In this document: in pieces, positions 27,608 through 37,212 of the stretch
Layout of the letters: each line of letters begins with the position of its first letter
How positions within the stretch are numbered: position 1 is the first letter of the stretch
Assembly: GCA_022446905.1 (NCBI GenBank)
Contig: JAKVBT010000006.1
Span: 138,144 to 202,143, forward strand
DNA: 64,000 nucleotides
Direction of reading: 5' to 3'
DNA from: Phycisphaerales bacterium
GTDB lineage: Bacteria > Planctomycetota > Phycisphaerae > Phycisphaerales > SM1A02
Translations under genes and position numbers: made by a program
The notes under the pieces: generated by a model
What the model was told of the DNA's origin: nothing
The model's input: only the letters and a program-made list of their open reading frames with translations
The model's database searches: none

Positions 27608-28462
27608 ATGGTATCAGGCGTCCGTCGATCTCTGGACGCTTGCGGTATGCTCCGACACCTCGCTATGACCCTGCTGCTCTCACTCACCACCGGCTCCATT
27701 CGTTCGCTGCTTGATCCCAAGGCAGATCCGCCTCGAACACTCCACGATGCGCCCTCCTATGCTTGTGGTGAATTCGGGCTCCGGGGCCTCAGTGTGGAGG
27801 CGGACATGCTTGCGGGTTGGTCAGTGGCCGATCTGGAGTTGATGCGGAACCGGGCGGATCAGGCGGGGTGTCCCTGCCTGGTTCTTATCGACCGCACGCC
27901 GCTTCTGGTTGCTGAGGCGGTCGAAGATACCCGGACAGATGCCGCAGCCAGATTGGGCCGGTTGGCGCAGGGGGCCAGTCGGCTTGGGTGCAACAGTGTG
28001 GCAGTCGAAATCGCGGTACCCACAGGTGATGAGGATGCTTTGGAGCGGGCGATCGACACCATGCAAGGAGTCATGACGGCCGTGGAGCGGCTTGAACTCA
28101 ATCTCCTCTTAGCACCATCAAGTGGAATGACCGCCAGTGCTGAGGGCCTGTCCGATTTGATTAAACGCGTTGGTGGATTCCGCATCGGCGCACTGCCGAC
28201 CTACGGAGATCCCGTATCGTCAGATGACCCCATTGCCCAGATGCGTCACCTCGCGCCCTATGCCGGGGCTGTGCATGTCCGCGTGGAAGGGTTTAATAAG
28301 AAGGGGGCGCATACCGGGCTGGATCTCGCTGCGGGGGTCGCTGCGGCCAAGGCCGTGGGCTATCAGAGCAATATTGCCATCGACTATGTCGGTGCATCGC
28401 CAGCTAAGGATCTTCCACGCGCTGTTGAAGTTCTGCAGGCCGCGGTAGAAGCCGAGGGCTGA
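27608..28462 (+). CDS. Xylose-isomerase-like TIM-barrel protein
   Basis: A 284-residue protein that looks like the sugar phosphate isomerase/epimerase (AP endonuclease 2-like) TIM-barrel superfamily. The supporting blocks are GEFGLRGLSVEADMLAGW, RADQAGCPCLVLID, LNLLLAPSSG, FRIGALPTYGDP, AGAVHVRVEGFNKKG and IAIDYVGASPA, in the order expected for barrel strands. Metal ligands are not clearly conserved, so catalysis is uncertain. ATG 27608 has GGCGG close upstream, and ATG 27647 or 27665 are alternatives. cmk follows 5 bp downstream, so it probably heads that operon. Confidence 0.6.
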   Translation: MVSGVRRSLDACGMLRHLAMTLLLSLTTGSIRSLLDPKADPPRTLHDAPSYACGEFGLRGLSVEADMLAGWSVADLELMRNRADQAGCPCLVLIDRTPLLVAEAVEDTRTDAAARLGRLAQGASRLGCNSVAVEIAVPTGDEDALERAIDTMQGVMTAVERLELNLLLAPSSGMTASAEGLSDLIKRVGGFRIGALPTYGDPVSSDDPIAQMRHLAPYAGAVHVRVEGFNKKGAHTGLDLAAGVAAAKAVGYQSNIAIDYVGASPAKDLPRAVEVLQAAVEAEG

Positions 28463-28467
28463 TCCTC

Positions 28468-29172
28468 GTGACCACCGCGTCGTCCGTCATCATCACAATC
28501 GATGGTCCGGCCGGAACCGGCAAGTCGTCGGTCAGCCACCAACTCGCCAAACGACTTGGACTTCAGTGTCTGGATACTGGGGCCATGTACCGGTGTGTCA
28601 CGCTGATGTCGATTCGCGAGTCGATTGATCCGTTGGATGGGGACGCGCTTGTGGCAGCCCTAGAGCAGCACTCCATCGAATTTGACTGGGATGTCACGCC
28701 CCCACAGGTGTTGCTGGACGGATTGGGCGTTGAGGATGAAATCCGCGGGCCAGAGGTGGCCCAGCGGGTTTCGATTGTGGCCACGGTCGGTGTCGTCCGG
28801 GAGGCCATGGTGACGGCTCAGCGGCGCATTGCAGCAGCACATCGAGGGATTATTAGTGAGGGTCGAGATCAGGGATCGGTCGTTTTCCCAGATGCAGATG
28901 TGCGTTTCTTTCTCATTGCAGATGCTTCGATCAGGGCACGGCGTCGGGTGAGTCAATTGCAGGCACAGGGCAAGCATGCAGACCTGGACACCATCGAAGC
29001 CGAGATTCGATCTCGAGATGAAATCGATTCAGGTCGGGCCATCGGACCATTGGTATGTCCGGATGGAGCAGTAGAGATTGATACCACAGAACTGACGCTG
29101 CATCAGGTGGTTGACCGTCTGGAGCACGAAGTTCGCCATCGTGTGGATGCGGCGGTCCTTGCATCATGCTGA
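28468..29172 (+). CDS. cmk: Cytidylate kinase
   Basis: A 234-residue P-loop kinase starting at GTG 28468, which phosphorylates CMP and dCMP. The P-loop is DGPAGTGKSSVSHQLAK. CLDTGAMYRCVT is the CMP-binding signature, and EGRDQGSVVFPDADVRFFL and RDEIDSGRAIGPL follow in normal order. EGRDQGSVV is a slight variant of the usual GRDIGTVV. It lies 5 bp after the TIM-barrel gene and overlaps plsC by 7 bp, so the run is an operon linking nucleotide and phospholipid metabolism. Confidence 0.93.
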   Translation: MTTASSVIITIDGPAGTGKSSVSHQLAKRLGLQCLDTGAMYRCVTLMSIRESIDPLDGDALVAALEQHSIEFDWDVTPPQVLLDGLGVEDEIRGPEVAQRVSIVATVGVVREAMVTAQRRIAAAHRGIISEGRDQGSVVFPDADVRFFLIADASIRARRRVSQLQAQGKHADLDTIEAEIRSRDEIDSGRAIGPLVCPDGAVEIDTTELTLHQVVDRLEHEVRHRVDAAVLASC

Positions 29173-29918
29173 GTTTGTTTCAATTCCGCCGCCGCAACAG
29201 TGACCGCTCATGGTTTGCGATGATCTTGTGGTGGGGGATCGTTCCCTGGTCTGTGGGAACCATTGGGCGATTGCTGTGGGGCTATCGCACAGTGGGTATT
29301 CAACGGGTTCCTCGAACTGGACCAGCTTTGGTGATTGCCAACCATCAGTCCCACTTGGATCCCATGTTCGTCGGAGTTGCTGTGCGTGATCGCGGCTTTC
29401 GTGCGCTGGCAAGGCGAACGCTGATGCAGGACTTGCCACGATTCATCGCGTGGTGCATGCGCGTCGGCTATCAGACAATTCAACTGGATCAAGATGGACC
29501 TGATCCAGCCTCGCTGAAGGCTTCGGTCCATGAACTCAAGTCGGGCCGCTTGTCAGTGATCTTTCCAGAAGGCGAGCGTTCCAAAGACGGCACGGTGCAG
29601 CCATTTCAGCGTGGTGTCTGGTTGTTGATCAAGCGCAGTGGAGCGCCAGTTCTGCCGATGGGGGTGGAAGGCACCTTGGATGCATGGCCAAGCGGAGGAC
29701 GTCCAACGCGTCACGCAAGGGCGCTACTGCACATTGGTGAGCTCATTCCGCACCAGACGTTGATTGACATGGGCCCTGATGAGGGTCTGTCCTATCTGCG
29801 GCAAGTCATTGATGACCTGCGTATGGAGGCTCGCGCCGACATTCGTCGCAGAAGCCGCGGGCGCTATCCGCGACCCGGACCTGCTGATCAGCCATTGCAA
29901 ATGGAGCCTCCCGCGTGA
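29166..29918 (+). CDS. plsC: 1-acyl-sn-glycerol-3-phosphate acyltransferase
   Basis: A 250-residue membrane-associated acyltransferase that makes phosphatidic acid. The catalytic HX4D is ANHQSHLDPM, and the acceptor-binding blocks are FPEGERSKDG and PVLPMGVEGT. A hydrophobic segment near residues 18-38 probably anchors it. The tail from about 220 is Arg/Pro-rich. The order cmk-plsC is common in bacteria. It overlaps cmk by 7 bp and the antiporter gene by 4 bp (GTGA), so the three are probably translated together. Confidence 0.92.
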   Translation: MLSLFQFRRRNSDRSWFAMILWWGIVPWSVGTIGRLLWGYRTVGIQRVPRTGPALVIANHQSHLDPMFVGVAVRDRGFRALARRTLMQDLPRFIAWCMRVGYQTIQLDQDGPDPASLKASVHELKSGRLSVIFPEGERSKDGTVQPFQRGVWLLIKRSGAPVLPMGVEGTLDAWPSGGRPTRHARALLHIGELIPHQTLIDMGPDEGLSYLRQVIDDLRMEARADIRRRSRGRYPRPGPADQPLQMEPPA

Positions 29919-31573
29919 CTGGTTGGGAGTTCGTTACCGATCTGGTCATTCTGCTCTCATCTGCCTCCCTGTTGGCCGTCATAGCGGAGCGCATTGGGCT
30001 CAGCGCTATTATTGGCGCCATTGTGGCGGGGATGTTGGTCGGTCCCGGAGTGCTGGGATGGGTGCGCAATGATCACCTAGAAGTGCAGTACGTCGCTGAG
30101 TTTGGCGTGGCCTTGCTCCTCTTTACGATCGGTTTGGAGATTACACGCGACCGCTTGCGGGCTTTTGGCCTGCCGGGTGCTGGCGCAGGCATTCTTCAAG
30201 TTTCATTGACCACCATTTTGGCTGCAGTGGTAGCCATGCTCATCGGCTGGGATGGTGCAGGGGCGATTGCAATTGGTGCCATGGTGGCGCTCAGTAGTAC
30301 AGCTGCAGTTGCGCGATCATTGACCGATGGCGGACATCTCGAGTCGGCGCACGGACGCATGGCTATAGCCATGTTGTTGGTTCAGGACCTGGCCATTGTG
30401 CCGTTGGTGGTTTTGTTAGCGGTGCTTGGCGGGCCGGTGGAAGTTGAACAAGTTGCGGCTGAACTTGGATCCGCTGGTGTGCGAATGGTCGCGGCGGTAC
30501 TCATTATTGGATTGATATCTGTGTTGCTGCTTCCACGATTGCTTCAGAGTTCACGGGTCAGTGGCAATCGTGAACTCCCGGTGGTGTTGGCCGTGGTAAC
30601 TGGCATTCTGGCAGCCTGGTTGTCACATGAAATGGGACTCTCCGCAGCGTTGGGCGCGTTTGTTGCCGGGTTAGCACTGGCGAACTCACCATTTGCGCGG
30701 CAGATTCGAGTGGATGTCACGGGACTGAAAGCCATTTTTCTCACCATTTTCTTTGCCAGCATTGGTTCGCTTGCAGACCTTGCGTGGATGCTCGATGGCA
30801 ATCGTCTCTTCGTCATTTTGCTGTTAGCGGGTCTGGTGATCAGCGGCAAGACGCTCTTGGCTGCGGTGAGTGTGCGTCTGATTGGCATCGCCCCAGCCAC
30901 TGGCCTGGCCGCCGGCATCTGTGTCGCGCAGATTGGGGAGTTCTCATTTGTACTTGGTGGTGTCGCGCGTGCAGAAGGACTGTTGGGAGATCACACACTC
31001 AACCTTTTCATCGGCACATCGGTGGTGACCCTCTTGTTCGTGCCACTGATGGTCAATGTGGCAAGTCGGATCGCTGGACAGGCGCGATCTAGCCGGTCTC
31101 CAGTCGCCGCTAGCGGAGATGCCCCACGCGTTGTGGTCATCGGCATCGGCCCATCTGCAACGCAGAGCATCGAATTGGTGAGTGCTTCTGGGCATGCCTT
31201 GTCGGTCATTGATCTCAATGATCGTGCAGTGATGCGGATGCGGCAGGAGGGGGTTGTTGGTCTGGTAGGCGATGCTCGACGTGAGGAAATGTTGCTCGCG
31301 GCGGGTGTGGCGCTGGCGCCGATGGTGGTGGTGACCTTGCCAGATCCGGTAGCAACAGCAGCGGTGGTCGAACGGGTGCGCGTTTTGGCACCAGAGACCC
31401 GCATTGTGGCCCGATGCAGCTACAACCGAGCTGAATCTTTGTTGCGTCGTGCTGGCGTGGATGACCTCATCCTCGAAGAGGATGCGGTGGGTGACATGTT
31501 GGCACAGGCAGTCGCAGACGGGCTTCTACCTCTAGCCGATGCGACCGAGCAGTCGGCCGACTCCAGCGCATAA
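29915..31573 (+). CDS. CPA2-family cation/proton antiporter with C-terminal RCK-like domain
   Basis: A 552-residue protein. Residues 1-385 contain about twelve hydrophobic segments typical of monovalent cation:proton antiporter-2 (Kef-type) carriers, including LLFTIGLEITRDRL, MVALSSTAAVARSL, VQDLAIVPLVVLLAVLG and LGAFVAGLALANSPF. Residues about 400-520 form a Rossmann-like RCK/TrkA-N domain starting VVVIGIGPSATQS. Its nucleotide loop is degenerate (GxGxxA in place of GxGxxG), but DLNDRAV and GDARREEMLLAAGV are standard. It probably exports K+ or Na+ in exchange for H+. GTG start coupled to plsC. Confidence 0.88.
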   Translation: MTGWEFVTDLVILLSSASLLAVIAERIGLSAIIGAIVAGMLVGPGVLGWVRNDHLEVQYVAEFGVALLLFTIGLEITRDRLRAFGLPGAGAGILQVSLTTILAAVVAMLIGWDGAGAIAIGAMVALSSTAAVARSLTDGGHLESAHGRMAIAMLLVQDLAIVPLVVLLAVLGGPVEVEQVAAELGSAGVRMVAAVLIIGLISVLLLPRLLQSSRVSGNRELPVVLAVVTGILAAWLSHEMGLSAALGAFVAGLALANSPFARQIRVDVTGLKAIFLTIFFASIGSLADLAWMLDGNRLFVILLLAGLVISGKTLLAAVSVRLIGIAPATGLAAGICVAQIGEFSFVLGGVARAEGLLGDHTLNLFIGTSVVTLLFVPLMVNVASRIAGQARSSRSPVAASGDAPRVVVIGIGPSATQSIELVSASGHALSVIDLNDRAVMRMRQEGVVGLVGDARREEMLLAAGVALAPMVVVTLPDPVATAAVVERVRVLAPETRIVARCSYNRAESLLRRAGVDDLILEEDAVGDMLAQAVADGLLPLADATEQSADSSA

Positions 31574-31640
31574 GCGCATGGCTGGGGCCATACGGAGTGC
31601 CCCCGGCGTGAGAGCATCAATGTAAGCGATAGATTCTCTG

Positions 31641-34637
31641 CTACAGCCCTGGTGCAAATCCGCGGCGCATTGTGTTCTCACAGATGGCACGTGGAACCGT
31701 GAATTGGGCGAGGTACTCATCACCACCAGCCTTGGCCCCGACACCAGACATGCCAAATCCTCCGAAAGGCTGGCGTCCAACCAGAGCGCCGGTGCTGCCG
31801 CGGTTGAGGTACAGGTTGCCAACCCGGAATGCCTGTCGAGCTCGATCAAGATTGGCGGGTTTGCGGCTGTATACCGCACCAGTCAGCTTGTAGTCAGTGC
31901 TGTTGGCAATCTCAAGAGCTTGCTCAAATGACTCGGCACGCATCACCGCGAGCACAGGACCAAAAATCTCCTCCCGGGCAAGACGATGATGCGGCTCAAT
32001 GCCAGTAAAGACATGAGGGGCGACAAATGGTTTTCCAACTTCTGCCTCCAGCCCAGCAGGCACTGGAAGTGTGGCAGCGAGAGTCCCTTCTTGTCGGCCA
32101 ATCTCCACATACGACCGGATCTTCTCAGCGGCTTCTTGGTCAATGACCGGGCCAACATCCGTTCCGGGCAGCAGTGGGTTGCCAATGCTGAGTGTTTCAA
32201 CTGACGGACAAAGACGATCGACAAATGGCTGCCAGGCTGTGCCAACAACAATTACGCGACTGCAGGCTGAGCACTTCTGTCCCTGGAAATTGAAAGCGCT
32301 ATCACGTACCCCGAGCACCGCTTCATCCAAGTCCGCAGAGGTGTCAACAATGATCGCGTTCTTGCCGCCCATCTCACACACAACCCGCTTGACGAAGGGC
32401 TGGTCAGCAGTCACTTGGCCACATGCTTCCACAATGTCTAGGCCCACAGCCTTCGAGCCAGTGAATGCCACCAGTGAAGTGAGGGGGTGCCGGACCAAAG
32501 AAGCGCCAACGGTTTCGCCACGACCGGGCACAAAGTGCAAGACATCCTTTGGAATGCCAACTTCGTGCAGTAGATCCACCATCACCTTGGCAATGGCGGG
32601 CGTTTGCTCTGCGGGTTTGACGATCGCAGTATTGCCAGTCACCAAGGCTGCAACGGTCATGCCACAGCAAATGGCAAGTGGGAAGTTCCACGGCGAAATC
32701 ACAACAGCGACTCCGCGCGGCTCATGGAAGTGTTGGTCGAGCTCGCCGATGAACTGCCCCAGCCGACGCGGTGCAAACATTGGGATCGCTTGACGAGCGT
32801 AGTACTCGCAAAAGTCGATGGCTTCACATACATCAGCGTCGGCTTCACGCCAGGTCTTGCCAGACTCGCGAATGATGATGCCTGCAAGCGTGTCACGTCG
32901 CTGTCGCATTGCCGCAGCAGCTGCGACGAGCAGATTGGCTCGCTCCGTTACCGGCGTATCGCGCCAAGCAGGAAATGCTCGATGGGCGGCTTCAACGGCT
33001 TGTGTCGCTTGTGCCTCCGTGGCATCAATGGCCACATGAGGCACTGCAGAGGCCTCGACGGCCTGTGTGAAAGCCTCGCGCTGAGATGCATCGGAGAAAT
33101 CATGCATGGACTCAGAGAAGAAAGGTCGGCCATCAGCGAAGCCCTCAACGCTATTTGAAAGTGCATGTCGTTCAGGGGCGCTAGCGATGCGGGCAATGCC
33201 CGGATCTTCGCCATCGAAGGACTCATGGGGAGAAGCCAGTTGGGTTTCAACTGAGGACGTTCCAGTACTACTGCCCCGGAGCCATGACTCATTGGAGGTA
33301 TTTTCAAGTAGACGTCGCACCAGATAGGCCATGCCCGGGATCATCTCGCCGACGGGGACATATTCACGCAATCGGATCTTGCGTTCCACCATGACCGCCT
33401 TGAGTTGGTCGGCCATGCCATGCAGCATTTGCAATTCGAGTGCTTCCGGTGGCAATCCCCGCTGCTCAAGCAGTGCCATGGCTGTGGCAATGGAGCGAAG
33501 ATTGTGGGAGCCCAGCGCGAGTTTGACACCGCCTTCGGTTGTGTCACGAGGCATGCCAGCGATGAACGCCGAGGTCATGCGTTCAAAGCACGCATCCGTT
33601 TCGACCTTGCGTGACCAGACTGGCACAGGCCAGCCATGCATTTCAGCTTCAATTGTCTCCGCATCCCAGTACGCGCCCTTGACCAGACGCACCGTGACCT
33701 GCCGGCCGATGCGTTGTGACCATTCAATGATGCGACGGGCATCCTCATCGCCACTACGCAAATAGGCCTGCATGGCTAGCCCAGCAGGGAAGTCCACCTG
33801 TTCTACGCAGCGTTGGAACAGATCAATTGTCAGATCCTTAAATGCATGGTGCTCCATGTCAAAGTTGATCAGGACGTTCTTTTTGGCAGCGCATTCCAGT
33901 ACCGGCCGTAATGCTTCGATCAAGCCCTCAAGCGTGTGCTCGTAGTCAACTGGATCTGTTCGGGCATACAAAGAACTGATCTTGATGGACACATTGGCTC
34001 TCGGAATCGGGCCGAGGTAGTCGGTGTCCAGAAGCGGGTTGTCAGCCCAGGTTGCGGTCTCATCAGGGAGGTGCTCAACCAGATCGAGATAGCGGGCTTG
34101 ATATTGCGCAGCCTCCTGATCACTCAGACATGCCTCTCCGAGCAAATCCACAGAGAAGGCCATGCCTTGTGACCGAAGTTTCTGAAGCATCGGTGTTGCC
34201 GACGCAGCGTCAGTTCCGGCAATGAACCGTTTGGCCATGGCTTCGATGCGACCAGCAACGGTCTTGGACATCGCGCCCTTGGCAAGACCGCCAGCTTTCA
34301 GCCCGAGACCAAGGCCGGATGGAAGGGTGACCCCGGGTTGGGTGAGGTAATCAACGAGATGCTCGTGGATGTCGTGTTTGGTGTGCAGTGATGGGAAGCA
34401 GTCGATGAATCGGAATAACTGCACCTTGAATGCGTCATCCTTCATCGCCCAGTCCATCAATTTGTCCGACCAGAAGGCGGCCGAGAGCAGCCCGCTGGCA
34501 TGTCGATCAGCCTCGCGGAGGAGATCGCCGCCAATGCGGTGAATCGCCGCCTCAGTAGCGCTGCCAAATGGGCTGCTGGCGCTTGGTGCGGTCGAGTTGA
34601 CTTCAGGCGTACGAGATTTTCGGGCAAAGAGCGACAT
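31641..34637 (-). CDS. putA: Bifunctional proline dehydrogenase/L-glutamate gamma-semialdehyde dehydrogenase
   Basis: ATG 34637 gives 998 residues. A longer frame to 34739 would overlap prmC and is rejected. The N-terminal PRODH TIM barrel (about 100-440) oxidises proline with FAD and contains VRLVKGAYWD and REYVPVGEMIPGMAYLVRR. The aldehyde dehydrogenase half (about 530-970) has ISPWNFPLAI, KPAEQTPAIAK, VCEMGGKNAIIV, the catalytic Cys in FQGQKCSACSR and EIFGPVLAVM. There is no ribbon-helix-helix DNA-binding domain, so it is the non-regulatory, shorter PutA type that turns proline into glutamate. Confidence 0.94.
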   Translation of the reverse strand: MSLFARKSRTPEVNSTAPSASSPFGSATEAAIHRIGGDLLREADRHASGLLSAAFWSDKLMDWAMKDDAFKVQLFRFIDCFPSLHTKHDIHEHLVDYLTQPGVTLPSGLGLGLKAGGLAKGAMSKTVAGRIEAMAKRFIAGTDAASATPMLQKLRSQGMAFSVDLLGEACLSDQEAAQYQARYLDLVEHLPDETATWADNPLLDTDYLGPIPRANVSIKISSLYARTDPVDYEHTLEGLIEALRPVLECAAKKNVLINFDMEHHAFKDLTIDLFQRCVEQVDFPAGLAMQAYLRSGDEDARRIIEWSQRIGRQVTVRLVKGAYWDAETIEAEMHGWPVPVWSRKVETDACFERMTSAFIAGMPRDTTEGGVKLALGSHNLRSIATAMALLEQRGLPPEALELQMLHGMADQLKAVMVERKIRLREYVPVGEMIPGMAYLVRRLLENTSNESWLRGSSTGTSSVETQLASPHESFDGEDPGIARIASAPERHALSNSVEGFADGRPFFSESMHDFSDASQREAFTQAVEASAVPHVAIDATEAQATQAVEAAHRAFPAWRDTPVTERANLLVAAAAAMRQRRDTLAGIIIRESGKTWREADADVCEAIDFCEYYARQAIPMFAPRRLGQFIGELDQHFHEPRGVAVVISPWNFPLAICCGMTVAALVTGNTAIVKPAEQTPAIAKVMVDLLHEVGIPKDVLHFVPGRGETVGASLVRHPLTSLVAFTGSKAVGLDIVEACGQVTADQPFVKRVVCEMGGKNAIIVDTSADLDEAVLGVRDSAFNFQGQKCSACSRVIVVGTAWQPFVDRLCPSVETLSIGNPLLPGTDVGPVIDQEAAEKIRSYVEIGRQEGTLAATLPVPAGLEAEVGKPFVAPHVFTGIEPHHRLAREEIFGPVLAVMRAESFEQALEIANSTDYKLTGAVYSRKPANLDRARQAFRVGNLYLNRGSTGALVGRQPFGGFGMSGVGAKAGGDEYLAQFTVPRAICENTMRRGFAPGL

Positions 34638-34705
34638 GAGACCGCAAGTATAGAGGCAGGGGTGGCCTGCCTTGCTGCTGACCTGCCGTGGTAGCCTGCG
34701 TTTCA

Positions 34706-35617
34706 ATGGCACAGGCTGCTGGTACAGGACCCGACACATGGACCACCCGCACGCTTCTGGAGTGGATTGAAGGTCATCTGGCGAACAAGGAGGTTCAAGA
34801 GCCCTTGATTACCTCCCGGTGGCTCGTAGCACACGTGATCGGGACAGACCCGATTCACCTCTACACCGATCTGGATCGGCCTGCGTCACCAGATGAACTC
34901 GGGCAATTGCGCTCACTTGTCCAGCGGGCAGCCCAGCATGAACCTGTGCAGTACATGCTTGGTGAGGCGGGCTTTCTTGGGCGCCACTTCAGCGTGACTC
35001 CAGCAGTGCTTATCCCCCGAACCGCCACTGAGTTGCTGGTGCAGATCTTCGATACCTGGTGGCGTCATCTCGATCCAGAAATGCGGCCTGACCCAATTCA
35101 CATTGCTGACATTGGCACAGGCAGTGGGTGCATCGCAATCAGCGTCGCGTTGCAGCGGCCCGAAGCGATTGTGATTGCAGCTGACCTCCAGTCTGATGCA
35201 CTTGAAGTCGCAGCTGCCAATGTCGAGCGTCATGGTGTGAGCGACCGGGTGACGCTGGTGACTGCTGATGCCTGTGCTGGCCTAGAGGGACGGGGCCAAA
35301 AAGGACGCTTTCACGCCATCCTCTCGAATCCGCCCTACATCGATGATCAGCGGTATGCGCAACTCGATCCCAACGTTCAGCAGCATGAGCCTGAGGTCGC
35401 CTTGCGCGGTGGGGCAGATGGCCTAGAGGTGGTCCGCCAAGTGATCGCCCAGGCTCCAGAACATCTCCTGCCCGGTGGACTGCTCGCTATTGAAGTCGAC
35501 GATCATCACGCAGACACAGCACGGTCACTTCTTGAGCAGGCTGGCTTGCAGGACGCTCGCGTGGTGACCGATGAACATGGTGATGACCGCTTTGTTGTCG
35601 GATCTCAGGGTGACTGA
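34706..35617 (+). CDS. prmC: Peptide chain release factor N5-glutamine methyltransferase
   Basis: Starting at ATG 34706 gives 303 residues (an in-frame GTG at 34688 is the alternative). PrmC methylates the Gln of the GGQ motif in release factors. The N-terminal helical domain has EPVQYMLGEAGFLG. The SAM-binding block is IADIGTGSGCIAIS, and the catalytic NPPY motif is in ILSNPPYIDDQRYAQL, followed by EVALRGGADGLEVV. All elements are intact. No Shine-Dalgarno sequence is seen. It is divergent from putA and its 3' end overlaps the GAF-receiver gene by 13 bp. Confidence 0.95.
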   Translation: MAQAAGTGPDTWTTRTLLEWIEGHLANKEVQEPLITSRWLVAHVIGTDPIHLYTDLDRPASPDELGQLRSLVQRAAQHEPVQYMLGEAGFLGRHFSVTPAVLIPRTATELLVQIFDTWWRHLDPEMRPDPIHIADIGTGSGCIAISVALQRPEAIVIAADLQSDALEVAAANVERHGVSDRVTLVTADACAGLEGRGQKGRFHAILSNPPYIDDQRYAQLDPNVQQHEPEVALRGGADGLEVVRQVIAQAPEHLLPGGLLAIEVDDHHADTARSLLEQAGLQDARVVTDEHGDDRFVVGSQGD

Positions 35618-37080
35618 GTCGAATTGCACAGCAGTGCATGCCGAATGGCTTCGATGAACTGATCAGTTCGGAACGGCTTGAGCAGAATGCCCTGTACGCC
35701 GTCGGCGCTGGCACGGACGATGGTGTGGTCTGGGTCGTAGCCAAAGCCAGTCATCAGCACAACTGGCACATCAGGCAACACCTCTCGAGCTTTTGTGAAT
35801 ACTTCGTAGCCGTTGGCATCAGGCAGTTTGATGTCAGAGAGAACCAAGTCGAACGCGCGGTTCTGACCAGCGGATTCAATGGCCTGAAACGCGTCGGTGC
35901 CACATGCGGCAGCGCAAACCGTGCAACCGATTTGTTCAAGGACCTGTGTGGTTTCAGTTCGGATCCGTTCTTCATCATCGACGACCAGCACCAGACTGCC
36001 CTGAAGTTCTGGATCAATCGTCAGTGATCGCAATTCGTGCTCCGCGTCAATGAGCGAGCGTGGCCCGCTGGCGCACGCATCAACTCGACTGCGAATCTCT
36101 GCCGCAACTGCGGCGACATGTTGTGCTTCATCGGTGCGTCCTTGGTCACGCAGCGTGACCGCCATCTGGTGCAACATGTTCAGAGGATCTTCGAGGCCGA
36201 CCTCGATGCTGCGGGCGGCTTGCTCGCGTGTGGTTGTTCGTTCCACGACCAGCAGGTCGAGCATGTGCATAACACTAGCGACGTATTCACCAAAACGTTC
36301 AGCTGCGACCCGATCGTCGTCGTCAAAGACGCCAACGGTGTCGGACTCAATGTTAAATACACCTATCACCTGTTCATGCAGCATGAGCGGTACTGTCAAG
36401 CTGCTCATGGCATTGTCAAGACCCTCACGATAGAGAGCATCTTGCCGGACATCAGCACAGACATAACTGCGACCGGTCGCGGCAACCCATCCAGAGATGC
36501 CGTTGCCAGTTTCAGATGCGTGAATAAACTCGCCTATACGAAGTGGCGACAAGCTCTGCGAAATGACAAGCTCAAGTCGATCGCTTCCCGGACTGCGGAG
36601 CCGAATCTCGAAGTGGTCAAACTTCAAGTCGCGGCGCACGCTGGTGACAATGCGCTGTTCCAACATGCGCAGCCGATCCGCGACTGTCATGTGACGGATC
36701 TCGTCGCGGTTAAAGTGCAGGAGCAATAGCCCAGCTGCTTCAACTGCTTCGAGTCGGAGTTGTCTGATGCGGTCCGCAGTTGTTTCTAAGAGAACGCAAC
36801 AAGCAGTGCTTTCATCGAAGCGTCTGAGGATGACCTCCCAGTGGCGGCCACCGCCTTCCAAGTAGGTGCGACCAGTTTCATCACGCTGAGCACACCAGCG
36901 GCAACACTGTTCCTGCACGGTCTTGGGTAACTGAGAGAATCGTGCATCAGTCCATACAAGACTGGCGTCATAGCCGATCAACGCCACAGCGTCACCGACC
37001 GCTTGCAGGGCTGACTGCATGTTGGAGCGGCCATCAGACGAGTCCTGGCCGAAATCAGATGTTCTTGAATCCTGGTCCAT
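35605..37080 (-). CDS. GAF-domain signalling protein with C-terminal receiver and histidine-less DHp remnant
   Basis: A 491-residue cytosolic protein. Residues about 20-105 look PAS-like (LIGYDASLVWTDARFSQL). Residues 135-280 form a GAF domain (GISGWVAATGRSYVCADVRQD, VPLMLHEQVIGVFNIES). Residues 284-335 resemble the dimerisation helices of a histidine kinase, but the usual HExxNPL reads VGLEDPL, so the phospho-His is missing, and no ATPase domain follows. Residues 362-486 are a complete receiver domain with Asp368/Asp369, phospho-acceptor Asp416 (LSDIKLPD), Thr444 and Lys468. It therefore probably receives a phosphate from another kinase, gated by GAF sensing. Confidence 0.85.
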   Translation of the reverse strand: MDQDSRTSDFGQDSSDGRSNMQSALQAVGDAVALIGYDASLVWTDARFSQLPKTVQEQCCRWCAQRDETGRTYLEGGGRHWEVILRRFDESTACCVLLETTADRIRQLRLEAVEAAGLLLLHFNRDEIRHMTVADRLRMLEQRIVTSVRRDLKFDHFEIRLRSPGSDRLELVISQSLSPLRIGEFIHASETGNGISGWVAATGRSYVCADVRQDALYREGLDNAMSSLTVPLMLHEQVIGVFNIESDTVGVFDDDDRVAAERFGEYVASVMHMLDLLVVERTTTREQAARSIEVGLEDPLNMLHQMAVTLRDQGRTDEAQHVAAVAAEIRSRVDACASGPRSLIDAEHELRSLTIDPELQGSLVLVVDDEERIRTETTQVLEQIGCTVCAAACGTDAFQAIESAGQNRAFDLVLSDIKLPDANGYEVFTKAREVLPDVPVVLMTGFGYDPDHTIVRASADGVQGILLKPFRTDQFIEAIRHALLCNSTQSP

Positions 37081-37212
37081 GTCGGACCCTCAACTGCACT
37101 ACCGTGTGGGAAGCGTACTCCATCATGGGGTTCTCGCAAGCTATTCGTCTTGACAGAGTGGCCAAGGGACGAAACCATCACGGCCCACGACCCGGTTCTC
37201 TGGAGTTGATTC

